From assembly GCA_905203995.1 (NCBI GenBank), contig CAJKXZ010000002.1:203239-267238 (forward strand): a DNA stretch of 64,000 bases, written 5' to 3'. Shown here piece after piece: positions 41,439 to 50,889 of this stretch. The stretch's first letter is position 1, and every line of letters begins with the position of its first letter. Position numbers and translations under genes: made by a program. The notes beneath the pieces were generated by a model, which had not been told where the DNA came from, did no database searches, and was given only the letters and a program-made list of their open reading frames with translations. Source of the DNA: an uncultured Methanomassiliicoccus sp. (GTDB lineage: Archaea > Thermoplasmatota > Thermoplasmata > Methanomassiliicoccales > Methanomassiliicoccaceae).

Positions 41439-42197
41439 TTACCTTTTGTGTTTTTTCTTCTTGCCACGGTTGAAATACGTGTAGAGGAAGAAGATGACCA
41501 TCAAGACTACAATGATCGAAAGGACAATGGAGATAATTCCCCAGCCGCCATCACCAGTGTAGAAAGTTCCGCTGGCAGATAGTTTACCAGCTTCACCAAA
41601 GCTCACTAGACCATCTAAACTGTCATCTAAGACAATCTCGTAGTTATGTTGTCCACCACCAAGGGCACCTGCGTTTACATCAAAGGTCAGAGTAGTTGCT
41701 TCCTCAGACGCTTTGATGTCAAAGGTGTTAGTACGGTAGACTTTGCCATCAATATAGAGCGCAACAGGAACGCCTTCAAGACTCATACCACCAGTGTTCT
41801 TAACATCGACAGAGATTTTGTAGACGTTGATGACGTTCATGGTGTAAGTTCTTGTCAATTTTCCGCCTTCAATATCTGAAGACTCTATAGTGACGGTAAT
41901 GTTAACTTTCCCAAGGGTTTTAGGCGCGGTAAACTTGAAAGAGAAAGTTCCATCAGTAGTACTACCAGTATAGCTGGACGAGCTTCCATTGATTTTGGCA
42001 CTGCTGTTGTCTGCTTTAACTGAGTATGTGTACTTATCAAGATTTTCCACATTCACTTTTATGGTTTCGTTGCCCTCGGGAGCTACGAAGTTCATGCCTT
42101 CGAATGTTACTTTGTAGTCTTTGTCTTCAGCACCGAGTGTAGCAGCATTTGCTACAGGAAGTGCGATCAGGCAAAAAGCTAGCAGCAGTGCGAACAC
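41439..42197 (-). CDS. Membrane-anchored surface protein in the stt3 operon
   Basis: 252 residues. Signal peptide FALLLAFCLIALPVANAA; extracellular beta-sandwich body (about 25-205) rich in Ser, Thr, Gly and Asn with N-x-S/T sequons (DNSSAK, NGSSSS, VNITVT); then a C-terminal membrane helix (IISIVLSIIVVLMVIFFLYT) and a basic tail KKKKHKR. This is an archaeal type I surface-anchor layout and a likely glycosylation target. The GTG start gives no basic n-region. The in-frame stretch upstream (TQKKEVIASAAV) would supply one, and GGGGGTG stands before an in-frame ACG at 42230. The true start may be upstream or by reinitiation at the stt3 stop (42212-42214). Confidence 0.78.
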   Translation of the reverse strand: MFALLLAFCLIALPVANAATLGAEDKDYKVTFEGMNFVAPEGNETIKVNVENLDKYTYSVKADNSSAKINGSSSSYTGSTTDGTFSFKFTAPKTLGKVNITVTIESSDIEGGKLTRTYTMNVINVYKISVDVKNTGGMSLEGVPVALYIDGKVYRTNTFDIKASEEATTLTFDVNAGALGGGQHNYEIVLDDSLDGLVSFGEAGKLSASGTFYTGDGGWGIISIVLSIIVVLMVIFFLYTYFNRGKKKKHKR

Positions 42198-42211
42198 TGC
42201 TGCGGATGCGA

Positions 42212-45200
42212 TTACCTCTTTCTTCTGCGTCCAAACACCCCCTTGTTTACATTAGAGATTACAATGGCCACCAGAAGCAGTACTATCAGCGCAATAACGA
42301 CCCACATTGAATTTGGCATAGCGGGTGCGGAGACAGAAGCGCCTGATCCCTCAGTTGTTGGTTTTCCATCAACAGCGAGGTCTGCAGTAGACATTCTTGC
42401 TGATTCGTTGGTAACCTTGCTACTATCGCTTTCAGATGTGACTCTTACGTTTACAGACACATCATTCCTTGCATTTTCTCCACGCTCAAGTGTGACGACG
42501 ACAGTCTTGACTTTACCAGCCTCAAGATCTGAGACCTTTTCAGAGTCAAGTTTTACAGTCCAGCCGGCGCTTTCGATTTCGCTCTTGTTTAAGAGTTCAA
42601 CCTTGTAGCTGTCGGTGGTGTTACCAGTGTTTTCCACTTTAACGTTGAACTTTACAGTAGAGCCGTTGGTGGTTACTTGTTCAATTGTCACTCCGGGTGC
42701 TTTGTAGCTGGGGTTAACAATTAAATCAAGCTCTGTGCTGGATTCGCCAGCACCGACCTTACCGAGAGACTTCACATTGAACATAACGGGATCATGATCA
42801 ACGAGTGCGTTCTCAGGAGTTTTGATCGTTACCTTAACGGTGGTGCTGGTACCGGGTGCAAGTGTAACTGTTTCCCGGTCAATGGAGATTTCCCACTTTT
42901 CTCCAGCAGTGGTGGTAAGCTGGTATGTGTCTTCCACATTACCTGTGTTGGTGATGGTTACATCGAAAGTTACGGTACCTCCAGGGTTTACAGTCTTTGA
43001 AGTACCGACATCTACTTTGTAACTTCCATACTTCTGCAGCTGCAGATTAACATTCACGCTGCTACCGGAATCTTTGCCGACTACAAAGCCTGCATATCCA
43101 GAGTAGACATTAGTGATGTTTCCGCTTGAATTCTGAACTACAGCCTCAACCATGTATTCACCATTAGGCAGAACGACATTGGTTGTTCCAGAAGCGTTGT
43201 TGATTCTGTATTTAGCGTTGTCTGAAACGGTGACTGTTGCTCCGCCTGGTGCACCGTTGAGATGAATGGCTACAGATTTACCAGGTTCTAAGGTGACGTT
43301 GAAGTTGTTATCTCCGTCAGCTGAAACCTCAAAGGTTCCCATGTAGACATTGTTGCCATTTAGGGCATACAGACTGTAAAGTCCAGGAGCAAGATCTACA
43401 GAGTATTTTCCATCACTGAACTGCACATTGTAATTGTCCCTTTCCGCAGCGGTGCTGGAAAGAGCGATGATCTGGTAGTTTGTCCAATTCATGTTGGTAG
43501 TACCAGACACATGTGCGAGATAGTCAGATGTGGTCAGATTGATATCTAAGGAAACTTTTGATCCAGCTACAGTAAAGCTTTGATCTGCCGAATACTGGAC
43601 ATATTTTCCAGATTGGCTGTCTAAGGCATGGTAAGCCAGACTGATGTTGTAATTGCCTCTCGGCAGGTAAACTGTGTTCAGAGTACCTTTCTCAATTTCA
43701 GCTTTAATTGCATGTCCTGAACCGTCAGTGATTGTTGCAGTAACTGTCTCACTGCTGCCTTTCAACGATCCAGTAACTTCAGTAGCTTCGGAAAGCGATA
43801 CTGTCTGCTTACCAGATGATGAGACATTGATGGAAGTTATGGCGGCATAGTGTTTGTTGTCGTCACCAGTTACGGAGGCATAGACAACATACTGTCCAGG
43901 TGTCAAGTATACTGAAGAGCTTAGAGATGAACCTGTGCTTACAGATTTGTCCTCATTGCCAAAGAACTTGATTGATCCGGATTTGATCTTTTCTACACCA
44001 GATAATTCCACGGTTGTGTTGTAGACAGTTGGTACATCAATGTCATACACGACATAAGCACCGGCACTGACTTCCAGTGAAGCTGAGAAGTAGTACTTGG
44101 ACTGATCTTTGGAGATTTCCCGCTCAACAGTTACAGTGTATTTACCAGGTGCCAGTTCGACAGAGTAGGTTCCATTTTCTTGGACCTTTACAGTTTCTGA
44201 ACTGCCAGAGGAGGGTTTGAAGTTAATTGAAGTATCGGCTGGTGCACCTGTGACTTTACCAGACACAAGTACTTTCTCAGCAGAGAGTGAGATGGACATT
44301 GAACCGTCACCGGCTTTGATGTTCTTCTCATAAGTAGTGTAGCCGTACTGTTGCACTTTAACCTTGTAATCTCCAGATGGCATTGGTAGACTGAACTTGC
44401 CTTCACCATCGGTGGTGGTAAAGATCGTCTTACCATCTTTGGTTACACTGACTGTTGCACCAGGAACAGCAGTGTTGCCAGATTTAACGGTTCCACTGAT
44501 GTTCATGCCGTCGGTGAGTTTGATGTTATCAGATATTCCACCCCAATAGCTCTTGCCATTAGCAGCGGCATAGACAGTGTATTTGCCGTTAGGCAGGACG
44601 ATACTGTATTTGCCATCCTCATCAGCAGTTGTTGCGTGATAAGCGCCATTGGAATTCATGAAGATCAGTGTTGCATCTTCCTGAGCGTTACCGTTGTAGT
44701 TGACTACACCTTCGTACTTGACTGCATCTCCCAGAGTAATATCATATTTACCTGAGAAGTCCTTAGTTGAAAGTTTACCCATGTAGGCTTTGTCTCCGGA
44801 GTAGGCGTAAACACTGAATTCCATGTCTTTCGGCAGGGTTGCAGTGTATGAACCTGTTGTTTCAATCATAGAGGAATAGGTTCCATCCTTTGATTCAATC
44901 CAGAGAGTCTTGTTTGTCTCGCCGCCAGAGATGTTACCAGAAACCGTGACGTATTCACGGACAGTTAATTCTAAACCAGTCACCGGCTGTGAATTCACTT
45001 CGACAACCTGTGTTCCAACATCCATTCCTGGAGCGATTAATTTGTAAGTACCGTTTGGTACCTTTTCAAAGGTAAAGGCGCCTTTACTGTCAGTATTTGC
45101 GCTGTATATCTTACCAGTTGAAGTGTTGATTAAAGCTAAACTTACATTCTGGGCAGCTGCGTTGTTTTCGAGCTTGACGGTACCAGAGACAGTCAAAGCT

Positions 45201-48200
45201 TTTACAGCTATATCCAGATCAAAGTTAGATCCTAATTTCACCGAGAAGCTTGAGCTGTAGGTGTATTCATGACCATCGACTTTTGCGGAAAGCTTGTAGT
45301 CATCACCGGGGACCGCCACAAAGGCATAGTTTCCTTCTTCATCTGTTTCAAAGGTAGAAGTGTACTTAGTCTTTGAACTGTCAGATGGATCTGGCTGAGA
45401 TAAAGTAACGTTGGTATTCGCAATAACTTCATCATTTCCATCAAAGCGTCCGTTGCCATCTAAGTCCCAGAACAGCTTGCCACTTACGGCAGCAGCGTAT
45501 AATTGAGTATCACCGTTCTCTGAGAATTCTTCTTCCCACATGGCTTGTTTGTAAGTAACTCTGTATTCCATGCGGTCTAATTCTACAGAACCCAGACCGG
45601 TTTTGCTATCGATATCACCGATTGAGAATACGACGTCCACACCTTCCCAGTTATTTTCAGAATCACCGTATGGCAGATGGAGTGTGTATTCACCCTTTTC
45701 ATCGGTTTCAACAGTTTGGTGAACGATACCGTTTTCATCAACAGCAGAAACGTGCACTCCTTCGAGTGGTACGCCATCATGCTGAGAAGTGACTGTTCCC
45801 TTGAGAACTGCACCATCATAATATTCTAAGATGACTGCTCCACCGGCATTTGGATAGCGGTTGAGATCAACTTTTCCAACCTCTCCGGTTTCGGGATCTT
45901 TCCATTCGCCAGCATCAATCTTCTCTTGAATATTCTTAGCTTCTTCCAGAGAGATTATTCTCCAGGAGCTATCATAGTTTTCACCTTCTTCATCATCGTA
46001 GGGGTTGTAATAAGCAGTCTGATAGACATACTTGAAGTGTGCTAAGCCCCAGCCAGGATTTCCAGTGTTACCAGAAGATCCCATGAATGATTTGTAAAGG
46101 ATTGAGTTGTAGAAGGTGTCGGTGTAACTTAGACCATAAGACAGTACTGTATAACCAGCAGGAATGTCTTTGGCGTCCACCATCATCAGTTGTGAAGTGT
46201 TGGGGTTGTAAACGTAGGCAGTAATTGTGTAGAAGTCAGTTGGTGCTCCTGTGTAAGAGTCCAATACATAGTCAGACAGAGAAGCTGCTACGTAAAGCAT
46301 ACCCTGAGACTGATAGCCTAAGGGGAAGACGCTGGAATCAAACATAAAGTAGCCAAAGTCTACATCAACAGCCTTTTTGAGATCACTGTAGATCTTAATC
46401 AGATCGTCAGATGTTGCTAACTCATGAGAAGCAACAGCATATTTTGCATTGGTTGCAGACAGATCATTGGTACGGTGACCATATGTCTCAGGATCGTCAA
46501 GAACGGTCTTGATGTAGTTGGAGGGGTGCTCAAAGATATCTGTGAGTTTTTGAGTCAAATCTCCACCTAAGATATTCTTAACTTCTTCACTGAAACCATT
46601 GTGTTGTTCATAATCATATTCTAAAGCACGAATAGCTAAGAGGGCAATTCCTTCTTCCTCACTTTTAGCAGTCAGGAAAGCACTGGTAAACTCAGCATCT
46701 GAATACATTTCAGAAGAGAGAACTGGGTGTGAACCGTTCTGTACAACTTGTGGTCCATAACCATTCCAGACCATCACTGCTGGTTTATCACCGATATTAA
46801 CTATCTGTATATCTTGTTGCGACAGCCACTCGAGAGCTTGTGCCAGATAGGAATCGGAGAGGGTTAAGTAATAGGAAAAGGCCCCTAAGTACCATAATCC
46901 CGTGACGTCATCATAAGACTCGATGCCACTGGGGTGCAGGAGATCAGGCATGCTGTTAAACACGCCTTCATCATAATCTGCCTTGTCAGAGTAAGGGATA
47001 GCAGCATCTACTGCGCCCCATGCGTTTGGAACAAGGAGAATGATAACAAAAACGACTCCTACTACATGCTTAAGATTGAAGACTTTTCTAAGATTGTGAA
47101 GAGGGTTTGACCAGAAACCAACAAGGTTTCGGGAGATGTTTTCGAAATGTAATTTATCAATTATGTAACCAAGCACCCATGCAGAAGCAATAGCAAACAC
47201 AGGTGTGGCGAGATAAATGAATCCTGAAGATACGGTAGCAAGGTACATGCTGAGGAGTGTTGCAACGGTAGCAAACACCAATACAGAAGAGGTACTCTTA
47301 CGGATTTTCAATACCGCCCAAGCAGCACCAATCAGCGCTAACCAGAAGGTAATTGCACCAAATGACAATACATACTTGGAGAAGGATTCATTCACTAGTG
47401 AGATGTTATTGAATAAGGAGTAGTCTACTCCGAATAATACGGAACTTAGCATTCCTGGCCATATGAACTTGATCGCAAGCAGACCAGCAACCAAGACGAT
47501 TAGCATAACCGGTATGGAAAGAACCCAAGGCAGATCCTTGGAAACCATGGCGATTAAACCGATAACTATTGTTCCTAAGAACAACAGGAAAGCTGGTGTA
47601 AAGGTGCTCATGAAGTCAAGCTGATAATAAACAGGAGCGATAAACAGGAAAGTAACTCCCAGCATGATTACCATGGAGAGGAATTCTCCTGAGATGTCGA
47701 GATTTTTAAATCTGTTAATAAATGCCTGGACTAAGAAGTAGATCAGAATGATGGAGACTAAGTAAGTGTAACCAGTCCACATGAAAGCCACAGCGGCTAA
47801 ACAAGTACCGGCTAAAACGGCAAAGATTATTGATCTTCGATCATTCAAATGTTCTTTAATTCCCGAGGTCCAGGAACCTACCACCTTTGAGCCCTTGGCA
47901 CTTTGCAGCGAACGAATCATAAAGTAGAGAGCGAAGGTTGCAAAGAAGAGTGCCATACCGAAATAGTCAGCCTCAGAGAAGACAGTCTTGATTACGCTTC
48001 CAGCCATAATCGCATAGAAGAAAGCGGCGATTAATCCAGTCCTCCTGTTTACCAATGTTTTTCCGATAAGGAAAATTGGAATACAAGCTAATGCTCCCCA
48101 AATTGCAGAGGAAAAGAGCAGAGCATATGCTGAGGCTTCATTTACAGCCATGCCAGTGATAGCTGAAACGAATTGTCCCGTAATAGCCACAGACCAATCA

Positions 48201-48538
48201 TACAATGGTGGTATTGGGTTATTCATCCCAAATGGATAATTGAAGGCCTCGTCCCAGAGAAGGTGAGAATGTTGGCTGTTAATATATTCAATAATGTGTT
48301 GATTAAGATAAGCGTCATAACCACCAGCAATCAAAAAGCCTCCATCCACCGATGTGGAATAGCCAAAGACGCTACGCACAAACAGTGCCAAAAAAATGAT
48401 AGCGACTAAGATCAGAACTGTACTCCAGCGTCCACTCAACCAGCTTTTAAAGCTTTGTGAACTCGGAGGGCTGCCCCGATTAGGCTTTCTCAAATCCCAT
48501 CTAGACCGCTCTGCCGGTCTACCTTCGTCTGATTCCAT
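42212..48538 (-). CDS. STT3/AglB-like oligosaccharyltransferase fused to a giant surface region
   Basis: 2108 residues. A cytoplasmic start with basic residues is followed by about 13 membrane helices (40-505) of STT3/AglB. Carboxylates expected in the catalytic site are Asp75 (GGYDAY), Glu189/Asp191 (SEADYFG) and Glu384 (SLVNE). After the last helix, KPAVMVWNGYGPQVV aligns with the WWDYG region but reads WNGYG (591-595). From about 908 to 1900 come roughly eleven carboxypeptidase-regulatory or SdrD-like beta domains (one with DLDGNGRFDGND), then two NEW3/CARDB-like domains, a helix (WVVIALIVLLLVAIVIS) and RRRKR. AglB alone is usually 850-970 residues. TATA at 48588-48597 and AGGAGACC before the ATG. 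Confidence 0.9.
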   Translation of the reverse strand: MESDEGRPAERSRWDLRKPNRGSPPSSQSFKSWLSGRWSTVLILVAIIFLALFVRSVFGYSTSVDGGFLIAGGYDAYLNQHIIEYINSQHSHLLWDEAFNYPFGMNNPIPPLYDWSVAITGQFVSAITGMAVNEASAYALLFSSAIWGALACIPIFLIGKTLVNRRTGLIAAFFYAIMAGSVIKTVFSEADYFGMALFFATFALYFMIRSLQSAKGSKVVGSWTSGIKEHLNDRRSIIFAVLAGTCLAAVAFMWTGYTYLVSIILIYFLVQAFINRFKNLDISGEFLSMVIMLGVTFLFIAPVYYQLDFMSTFTPAFLLFLGTIVIGLIAMVSKDLPWVLSIPVMLIVLVAGLLAIKFIWPGMLSSVLFGVDYSLFNNISLVNESFSKYVLSFGAITFWLALIGAAWAVLKIRKSTSSVLVFATVATLLSMYLATVSSGFIYLATPVFAIASAWVLGYIIDKLHFENISRNLVGFWSNPLHNLRKVFNLKHVVGVVFVIILLVPNAWGAVDAAIPYSDKADYDEGVFNSMPDLLHPSGIESYDDVTGLWYLGAFSYYLTLSDSYLAQALEWLSQQDIQIVNIGDKPAVMVWNGYGPQVVQNGSHPVLSSEMYSDAEFTSAFLTAKSEEEGIALLAIRALEYDYEQHNGFSEEVKNILGGDLTQKLTDIFEHPSNYIKTVLDDPETYGHRTNDLSATNAKYAVASHELATSDDLIKIYSDLKKAVDVDFGYFMFDSSVFPLGYQSQGMLYVAASLSDYVLDSYTGAPTDFYTITAYVYNPNTSQLMMVDAKDIPAGYTVLSYGLSYTDTFYNSILYKSFMGSSGNTGNPGWGLAHFKYVYQTAYYNPYDDEEGENYDSSWRIISLEEAKNIQEKIDAGEWKDPETGEVGKVDLNRYPNAGGAVILEYYDGAVLKGTVTSQHDGVPLEGVHVSAVDENGIVHQTVETDEKGEYTLHLPYGDSENNWEGVDVVFSIGDIDSKTGLGSVELDRMEYRVTYKQAMWEEEFSENGDTQLYAAAVSGKLFWDLDGNGRFDGNDEVIANTNVTLSQPDPSDSSKTKYTSTFETDEEGNYAFVAVPGDDYKLSAKVDGHEYTYSSSFSVKLGSNFDLDIAVKALTVSGTVKLENNAAAQNVSLALINTSTGKIYSANTDSKGAFTFEKVPNGTYKLIAPGMDVGTQVVEVNSQPVTGLELTVREYVTVSGNISGGETNKTLWIESKDGTYSSMIETTGSYTATLPKDMEFSVYAYSGDKAYMGKLSTKDFSGKYDITLGDAVKYEGVVNYNGNAQEDATLIFMNSNGAYHATTADEDGKYSIVLPNGKYTVYAAANGKSYWGGISDNIKLTDGMNISGTVKSGNTAVPGATVSVTKDGKTIFTTTDGEGKFSLPMPSGDYKVKVQQYGYTTYEKNIKAGDGSMSISLSAEKVLVSGKVTGAPADTSINFKPSSGSSETVKVQENGTYSVELAPGKYTVTVEREISKDQSKYYFSASLEVSAGAYVVYDIDVPTVYNTTVELSGVEKIKSGSIKFFGNEDKSVSTGSSLSSSVYLTPGQYVVYASVTGDDNKHYAAITSINVSSSGKQTVSLSEATEVTGSLKGSSETVTATITDGSGHAIKAEIEKGTLNTVYLPRGNYNISLAYHALDSQSGKYVQYSADQSFTVAGSKVSLDINLTTSDYLAHVSGTTNMNWTNYQIIALSSTAAERDNYNVQFSDGKYSVDLAPGLYSLYALNGNNVYMGTFEVSADGDNNFNVTLEPGKSVAIHLNGAPGGATVTVSDNAKYRINNASGTTNVVLPNGEYMVEAVVQNSSGNITNVYSGYAGFVVGKDSGSSVNVNLQLQKYGSYKVDVGTSKTVNPGGTVTFDVTITNTGNVEDTYQLTTTAGEKWEISIDRETVTLAPGTSTTVKVTIKTPENALVDHDPVMFNVKSLGKVGAGESSTELDLIVNPSYKAPGVTIEQVTTNGSTVKFNVKVENTGNTTDSYKVELLNKSEIESAGWTVKLDSEKVSDLEAGKVKTVVVTLERGENARNDVSVNVRVTSESDSSKVTNESARMSTADLAVDGKPTTEGSGASVSAPAMPNSMWVVIALIVLLLVAIVISNVNKGVFGRRRKR

Positions 48539-48587
48539 TTATAAGGTCTCCTAGGTAGAATCTTCCACTCATCCTTGGAGAGCTATT

Positions 48588-48597
48588 TATAATCTAT
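48588..48597 (-). promoter_or_regulatory. TATA box of the stt3 operon
   Basis: ATTATAAATAGC on the minus strand about 50 bp before the ATG at 48538. The start site would be near 48565 and the leader about 27 nt, which includes the AGGAGACC ribosome-binding site. Confidence 0.6.
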
Positions 48598-48655
48598 GCT
48601 CTCGCTACCGATAGAAAAGTCAATGAGAGAGATAATCTCCCTCTCAAAATTAAAA

Positions 48656-49297
48656 TCAGATAGCTTTGATTTCTTTGATTAATCCCTCTGCAACTTCTCG
48701 TGGATTGCTGCTGCCGTAGATAGAGCGTCCTACAATCACATAATCAGCACCATTGGCGATAGCTGCCGAAGCTGAGCCGCCCTGGGTACCCACACCTGGT
48801 GAAAGAATTAACAAGTTAGGCGCAACACTTTTGATTTGCTGAATACGTTCCGGTCTTGTTGCCGGGGCAATCAAACCACTGGCTTTACATTCCGCCGCCA
48901 TTGCTGCGAACTTCTCAGCATAGTGGGCCGTAAACTCCTGACCACCTGGATGAGACATTTCTGTAACCACAAAGACGTCTTTACCCTGTGCCGCTTCAAC
49001 GCATGCCTGCAATGAGTCTGTACCGGTAAAAGCATGGACGATGACCGCTGAGGCCCCTCTTTTGATGGCTTGTTCAATGATTAAACGGTCCGTGTTGGGG
49101 ATGTCAGCAATTTTAAAATCACAGATGACTTCTGCTTTTTTAGAAAGAGTGGTAATTATTTCTGGACCAGCAGACATGATTAAGGGCCAGTTGATTTTTA
49201 CAGCATCGATCAGATCTGCTACTTCGTCCAAAACATGTAAGGCCTTTGTTAAGTCAGTTTCATCGAGTGCTAAGATAAGATGAGAGTCCATGCGCAT
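48656..49297 (-). CDS. pyrF: Orotidine 5'-phosphate decarboxylase
   Basis: Last step of UMP synthesis. The catalytic Lys/Asp set lies in CDFKIADIPNT, and the phosphate-binding end is LLILSPGVGTQGG and DYVIVGRSIYGS. 213 residues matches archaeal enzymes such as that of Methanothermobacter. Start ATG 49297 or 49291 (MRMDSHLIL). Downstream on the minus strand is GATTTTAATTTTG followed by an imperfect GAGAG/CTCTC stem, which may terminate it before stt3. Confidence 0.95.
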   Translation of the reverse strand: MRMDSHLILALDETDLTKALHVLDEVADLIDAVKINWPLIMSAGPEIITTLSKKAEVICDFKIADIPNTDRLIIEQAIKRGASAVIVHAFTGTDSLQACVEAAQGKDVFVVTEMSHPGGQEFTAHYAEKFAAMAAECKASGLIAPATRPERIQQIKSVAPNLLILSPGVGTQGGSASAAIANGADYVIVGRSIYGSSNPREVAEGLIKEIKAI

Positions 49298-49380
49298 TTG
49301 ATCAAAACATGATTGACCTCATGCTATATGACTGATGCGAAAGTCAAGTGGCTGTAGGCAAGATCAGAGAGAAACAGAGT

Positions 49381-49392
49381 ATGATATATACA
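49381..49392 (+). promoter_or_regulatory. TATA box of the COG2108-like radical SAM gene
   Basis: ATGATATATACA about 25-30 bp ahead of the ATG at 49413, so transcription would begin close to that ATG (nearly leaderless). This argues against the upstream ATG at 49335. Confidence 0.55.
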
Positions 49393-49412
49393 TAATAAGC
49401 AGCTTCGGGAGC

Positions 49413-50468
49413 ATGAAGATTGAGAAAATGGAAGCTAATTCCATACATTCTGGACATCTGCCAAAAGGTTGTGTTATGTGCCGCAAAGGTGCTAAATTAG
49501 TATTGCTGGTCTCCGGCAGGTGTGATTCGGGATGCTTCTATTGTCCTCTTTCCTCAAAGAAAAAAGGAAAAGACGTCATCTATGCCGATGAAAAACTAGT
49601 AGCTAGTGATGAAGATATCCTTGCCGAAGCAGAAGCAATTGATGCCGAAGGTACCGGCATCACAGGTGGAGATCCCGTTAAATCATTAGATAGAACCATT
49701 CATTACATTACGCTCTTAAAACAACATTTTGGAAAAAAGCATCACATTCATCTGTATACCTCTTCACTAGATACCGAAGCCTTTCAAAAGCTGGAAAGCG
49801 CAGGCCTTGATGAGCTTCGTATTCACCCTCCACTTGAACGATGGGGAGAACTCCCAGAATTGGAAAAATTTATAAAAAATACTAAAATGAATATTGGCTT
49901 TGAGATCCCTGCCATTCCTGGTAAAGAAGAAGAGATCATTAAATTAATTAAATTCGGAGAGCGGGCAGGTATTGATTTTATTAATCTAAACGAACTGGAA
50001 TTTTCAGAAAGTAATTGGAACGAATTGGAAAAAATGGGATTTGTTCCCAAAGATGAAGTTTCAAGTGCCGTTCAAGGAAGTGAAGAGCTGGCCTATAATG
50101 TTTTAAAAGCAGGAAAAATTCCTATTCATTATTGTTCATCCAGCTTCAAAGATGCAGTGCAATTAAGACAGCGGCTTAAAAGAAGAGCGTTAAAAACATC
50201 ACTGCCGCTTGATGTAATCACGGAAGATGGAACGTTACTCAAAGGCGTTGTAGAAGGAGATCTAGAAAAAATAGTTGAGATGCTTACCAACAAATTTGAA
50301 GTTCCCGAAGAATTAATTCATTTAGATAAAGAAAAAGAAAGAATTGAAGTCGCGCCGTGGATATTAGAAGAGATCTATGAAGATCTCCCCTTTGATTCCT
50401 TCATTGTAGAAGAATATCCGACAGCCGACCGTTTAGAGGTTGAGAGAGAGCCGCTCAAGCGACACTAA
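49413..50468 (+). CDS. Archaeal radical SAM protein, COG2108-like
   Basis: 351 residues. The cluster motif is SGRCDSGCFYCPLSS (Cys-x3-Cys-x2-Cys), preceded by a conserved GCVMCRKGAKLVLL that adds two cysteines and may hold a second metal or be structural. GTGITGGDPV and IHLYTSSLD are the SAM-binding and barrel strands. The last 90 residues form a separate alpha/beta domain (VEGDLEKIVEMLTNKF). It belongs to an archaeal family with no assigned reaction. The start at 49413 is set by the TATA box. The 3' end overlaps nusA by 14 bp. Confidence 0.8.
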   Translation: MKIEKMEANSIHSGHLPKGCVMCRKGAKLVLLVSGRCDSGCFYCPLSSKKKGKDVIYADEKLVASDEDILAEAEAIDAEGTGITGGDPVKSLDRTIHYITLLKQHFGKKHHIHLYTSSLDTEAFQKLESAGLDELRIHPPLERWGELPELEKFIKNTKMNIGFEIPAIPGKEEEIIKLIKFGERAGIDFINLNELEFSESNWNELEKMGFVPKDEVSSAVQGSEELAYNVLKAGKIPIHYCSSSFKDAVQLRQRLKRRALKTSLPLDVITEDGTLLKGVVEGDLEKIVEMLTNKFEVPEELIHLDKEKERIEVAPWILEEIYEDLPFDSFIVEEYPTADRLEVEREPLKRH

Positions 50469-50883
50469 TGCTTTGAACATTGTGATGTCTGTTTACAATA
50501 TCTCTGGCAAGCTTGAGGTTACGGCCATTTTTACCAATGGCGCGGCCTTTCACTTTGGGATCCACAGTCACGGTGGCATGTAAAACATTGCCCCGTGATT
50601 CAATCTCCACTTTCTGGACATTGTAGTTGTAGAAAACATTCTTGATGAATGTTTCTGGATCGTCAGAGTATTCGACAACCTGAATGTTTCTTCCTGTCTG
50701 ATTTTTGAGACGGATAACGTTTTCTCCGCCTTTACCCACAGCACGGTTAGCTTGGCCAGGTTCAACAACGAACACCAGCTTATCCTCTGCTTCCATACAG
50801 TCTTTTACTCTCGTCTTCGTCACTTGCTCAAAGAGATTGATGTAACGTAGAGTATCCTCTGTAAATGTTATTTCTGTTGGCAT
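50455..50883 (-). CDS. nusA: Archaeal NusA-like transcription factor (two KH domains)
   Basis: 142 residues containing only the two KH domains of NusA: GQANRAVGKGGENVIRLKN (KH1) and KVKGRAIGKNGRNLKLARDI (KH2), each with the GxxG loop (GKGG and GKNG). It lacks the N-terminal RNAP-binding and S1 domains of bacterial NusA, as all archaeal forms do. It is the last gene of the rpo operon, 6 bp after rpl30e. It likely binds nascent RNA or takes part in termination. Confidence 0.94.
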   Translation of the reverse strand: MPTEITFTEDTLRYINLFEQVTKTRVKDCMEAEDKLVFVVEPGQANRAVGKGGENVIRLKNQTGRNIQVVEYSDDPETFIKNVFYNYNVQKVEIESRGNVLHATVTVDPKVKGRAIGKNGRNLKLARDIVNRHHNVQSISVA

Positions 50884-50889
50884 ATTTCA

